From assembly GCA_030430565.1 (NCBI GenBank), contig JAUIKS010000028.1:96543-160542 (forward strand): a stretch of 64,000 bases of DNA, read 5' to 3'. Of this stretch, positions 63,874 through 64,000 are shown one piece after another. The DNA is from Polyangia bacterium. GTDB lineage: Bacteria > Myxococcota_A > Polyangia > Nannocystales > Nannocystaceae. The notes below the pieces were generated by a model. It ran no database searches. It had not been told where the DNA came from and was given only the letters and a program-made list of their open reading frames with translations. The stretch's first letter is position 1, and every line of letters begins with the position of its first letter. Both the position numbers and the translations under genes were made by a program.

Positions 63874-63880
63874 CTCGCCC
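63874..63880 (+). repeat. attR-like direct repeat CTCGCCC (right end of element)
   Basis: Copy of the left-end CTCGCCC. Immediately right of it WD40 coding sequence resumes in the same frame that was broken at 40030. Confidence 0.75.
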
Positions 63881-64000
63881 GACGGGGCGCACATCGCCAC
63901 CGCCAGCCGAGATAAGTCCGCGCGGATCTGGTCGACTCGCGTCGACGCCGACGTCGCGACGCTCTCGGGCCACGAGGACGCCATCTACTCGCTCGCGCGC
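63881..64000 (+). pseudogene. 3' part of the split kinase-WD40 gene (continues past the window)
   Basis: Forty codons read DGAHIATASRDKSARIWSTR then VDADVATLSGHEDAIYSLAR: the end of one WD40 repeat (RIW) and the start of the next (GHEDAIYSLA). It has no start codon of its own and continues the frame interrupted at 40030. It would be expressed only after excision of the element. Confidence 0.85.

Larger units (their letters stand above)
40031..63880. mobile_element. 23,850-bp integrative element carrying integrase and defence genes
   Basis: Bounded by the CTCGCCC direct repeat, inserted in the WD40 part of a kinase gene and precisely excisable in silico to restore the reading frame. It has a tyrosine integrase at its left end reading outwards, no transposase and no conjugation or phage structural genes. 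Cargo: halocin-like protein and small membrane protein, ArdA-like antirestriction gene with HTH gene, CHAT/FGE/MoxR/EAD conflict system, HTH regulator, a sigma-54 activator operon and a type I R-M operon with an Abi gene. Such integrase-plus-defence units are commonly called defence islands or genomic islands; mobility today is inferred. Confidence 0.85.
63459..63880. other. Right-end region of the element
   Basis: About 420 bp after hsdR with no convincing gene. A 68-codon frame (63610-63816) has no homology that I recognise and runs into the inverted repeat, so it is doubtful. It contains the 16-bp inverted repeat and ends with the right att repeat. Confidence 0.5.

Noticed and set aside
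40031..63880. Reverse transcriptase, Avd-like or template repeat for the DGR
   Set aside because: No YxDD-type RT motif and no adenine-rich copy of the VR was found by reading the element; only the two VRs match each other.
63764..63973. 69-codon minus-strand frame across the right junction
   Set aside because: It is the shadow of WD40 coding sequence and the inverted repeat.

Overview
The window reads as chromosomal DNA of a GC-rich, complex-living bacterium, most likely a myxobacterium (Myxococcota, probably Nannocystineae). This rests on lipoproteins with Asp-Gly repeat linkers, Cys-rich calcium-type repeat lipoproteins, several class III nucleotidyl cyclases, an FHA-FHA-ABC transporter, a Ser/Thr kinase fused to WD40 repeats and a MoxR/EAD/CHAT conflict system. 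That is an inference from gene style; there is no rRNA to confirm it.

Chromosomal part (about 1-35.6 kb). In order: an RND efflux pump with its adaptor; a CheA-type fragment; a LytS/LytTR two-component pair; an esterase; a FecR-like lipoprotein with a CHASE2 cyclase; an Asp-Gly linker lipoprotein; an ECF sigma factor with a membrane partner; a HAMP-type cyclase behind a GGGP-synthase-like gene; the FHA-ABC exporter; a repeat lipoprotein and a Nudix hydrolase; a second Cys-rich lipoprotein; ruvC-ruvA and a YebC regulator; a LysM-MepA murein endopeptidase; a third membrane cyclase; a YihY/BrkB membrane protein; and a DUF899 protein.

Accessory part (35.6 kb to the end). A Vps62-like lipoprotein gene is cut off near 35600, followed by the 3' stub of a tyrosine integrase and an unknown 485-residue gene. 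Next comes a Ser/Thr kinase-WD40 gene whose coding sequence stops at 40030 and resumes in frame at 63881. The 23,850 bp between (40031-63880) is an integrative element bounded by a CTCGCCC direct repeat, with an intact integrase at its left end.

The element carries a secreted halocin-C8-like protein with a small membrane protein; an ArdA-like antirestriction gene and a small HTH gene around a 36-bp perfect palindrome; a conflict system (CHAT-EAD protease, two FGE/SUMF1-domain proteins, MoxR ATPase, EAD protein); an HTH regulator; a lower-GC operon headed by a near-consensus sigma-54 promoter and encoding its own sigma-54 activator-type ATPase; and a type I restriction-modification operon (hsdM-hsdS-abi-hsdR).

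The most striking signal lies at the 3' ends of the two FGE genes. They face each other across about 110 bp and differ almost only in 14 codons of a 24-codon C-type-lectin stretch, all non-synonymous, while the 10 invariant codons contain no adenine and no synonymous change. This is the signature of a diversity-generating retroelement (DGR) variable region. No reverse transcriptase or template repeat is visible in the window, so diversification would have to be driven in trans. The likely picture is a defence island in which hypervariable sensors are coupled through MoxR/EAD adaptors to a CHAT protease effector.
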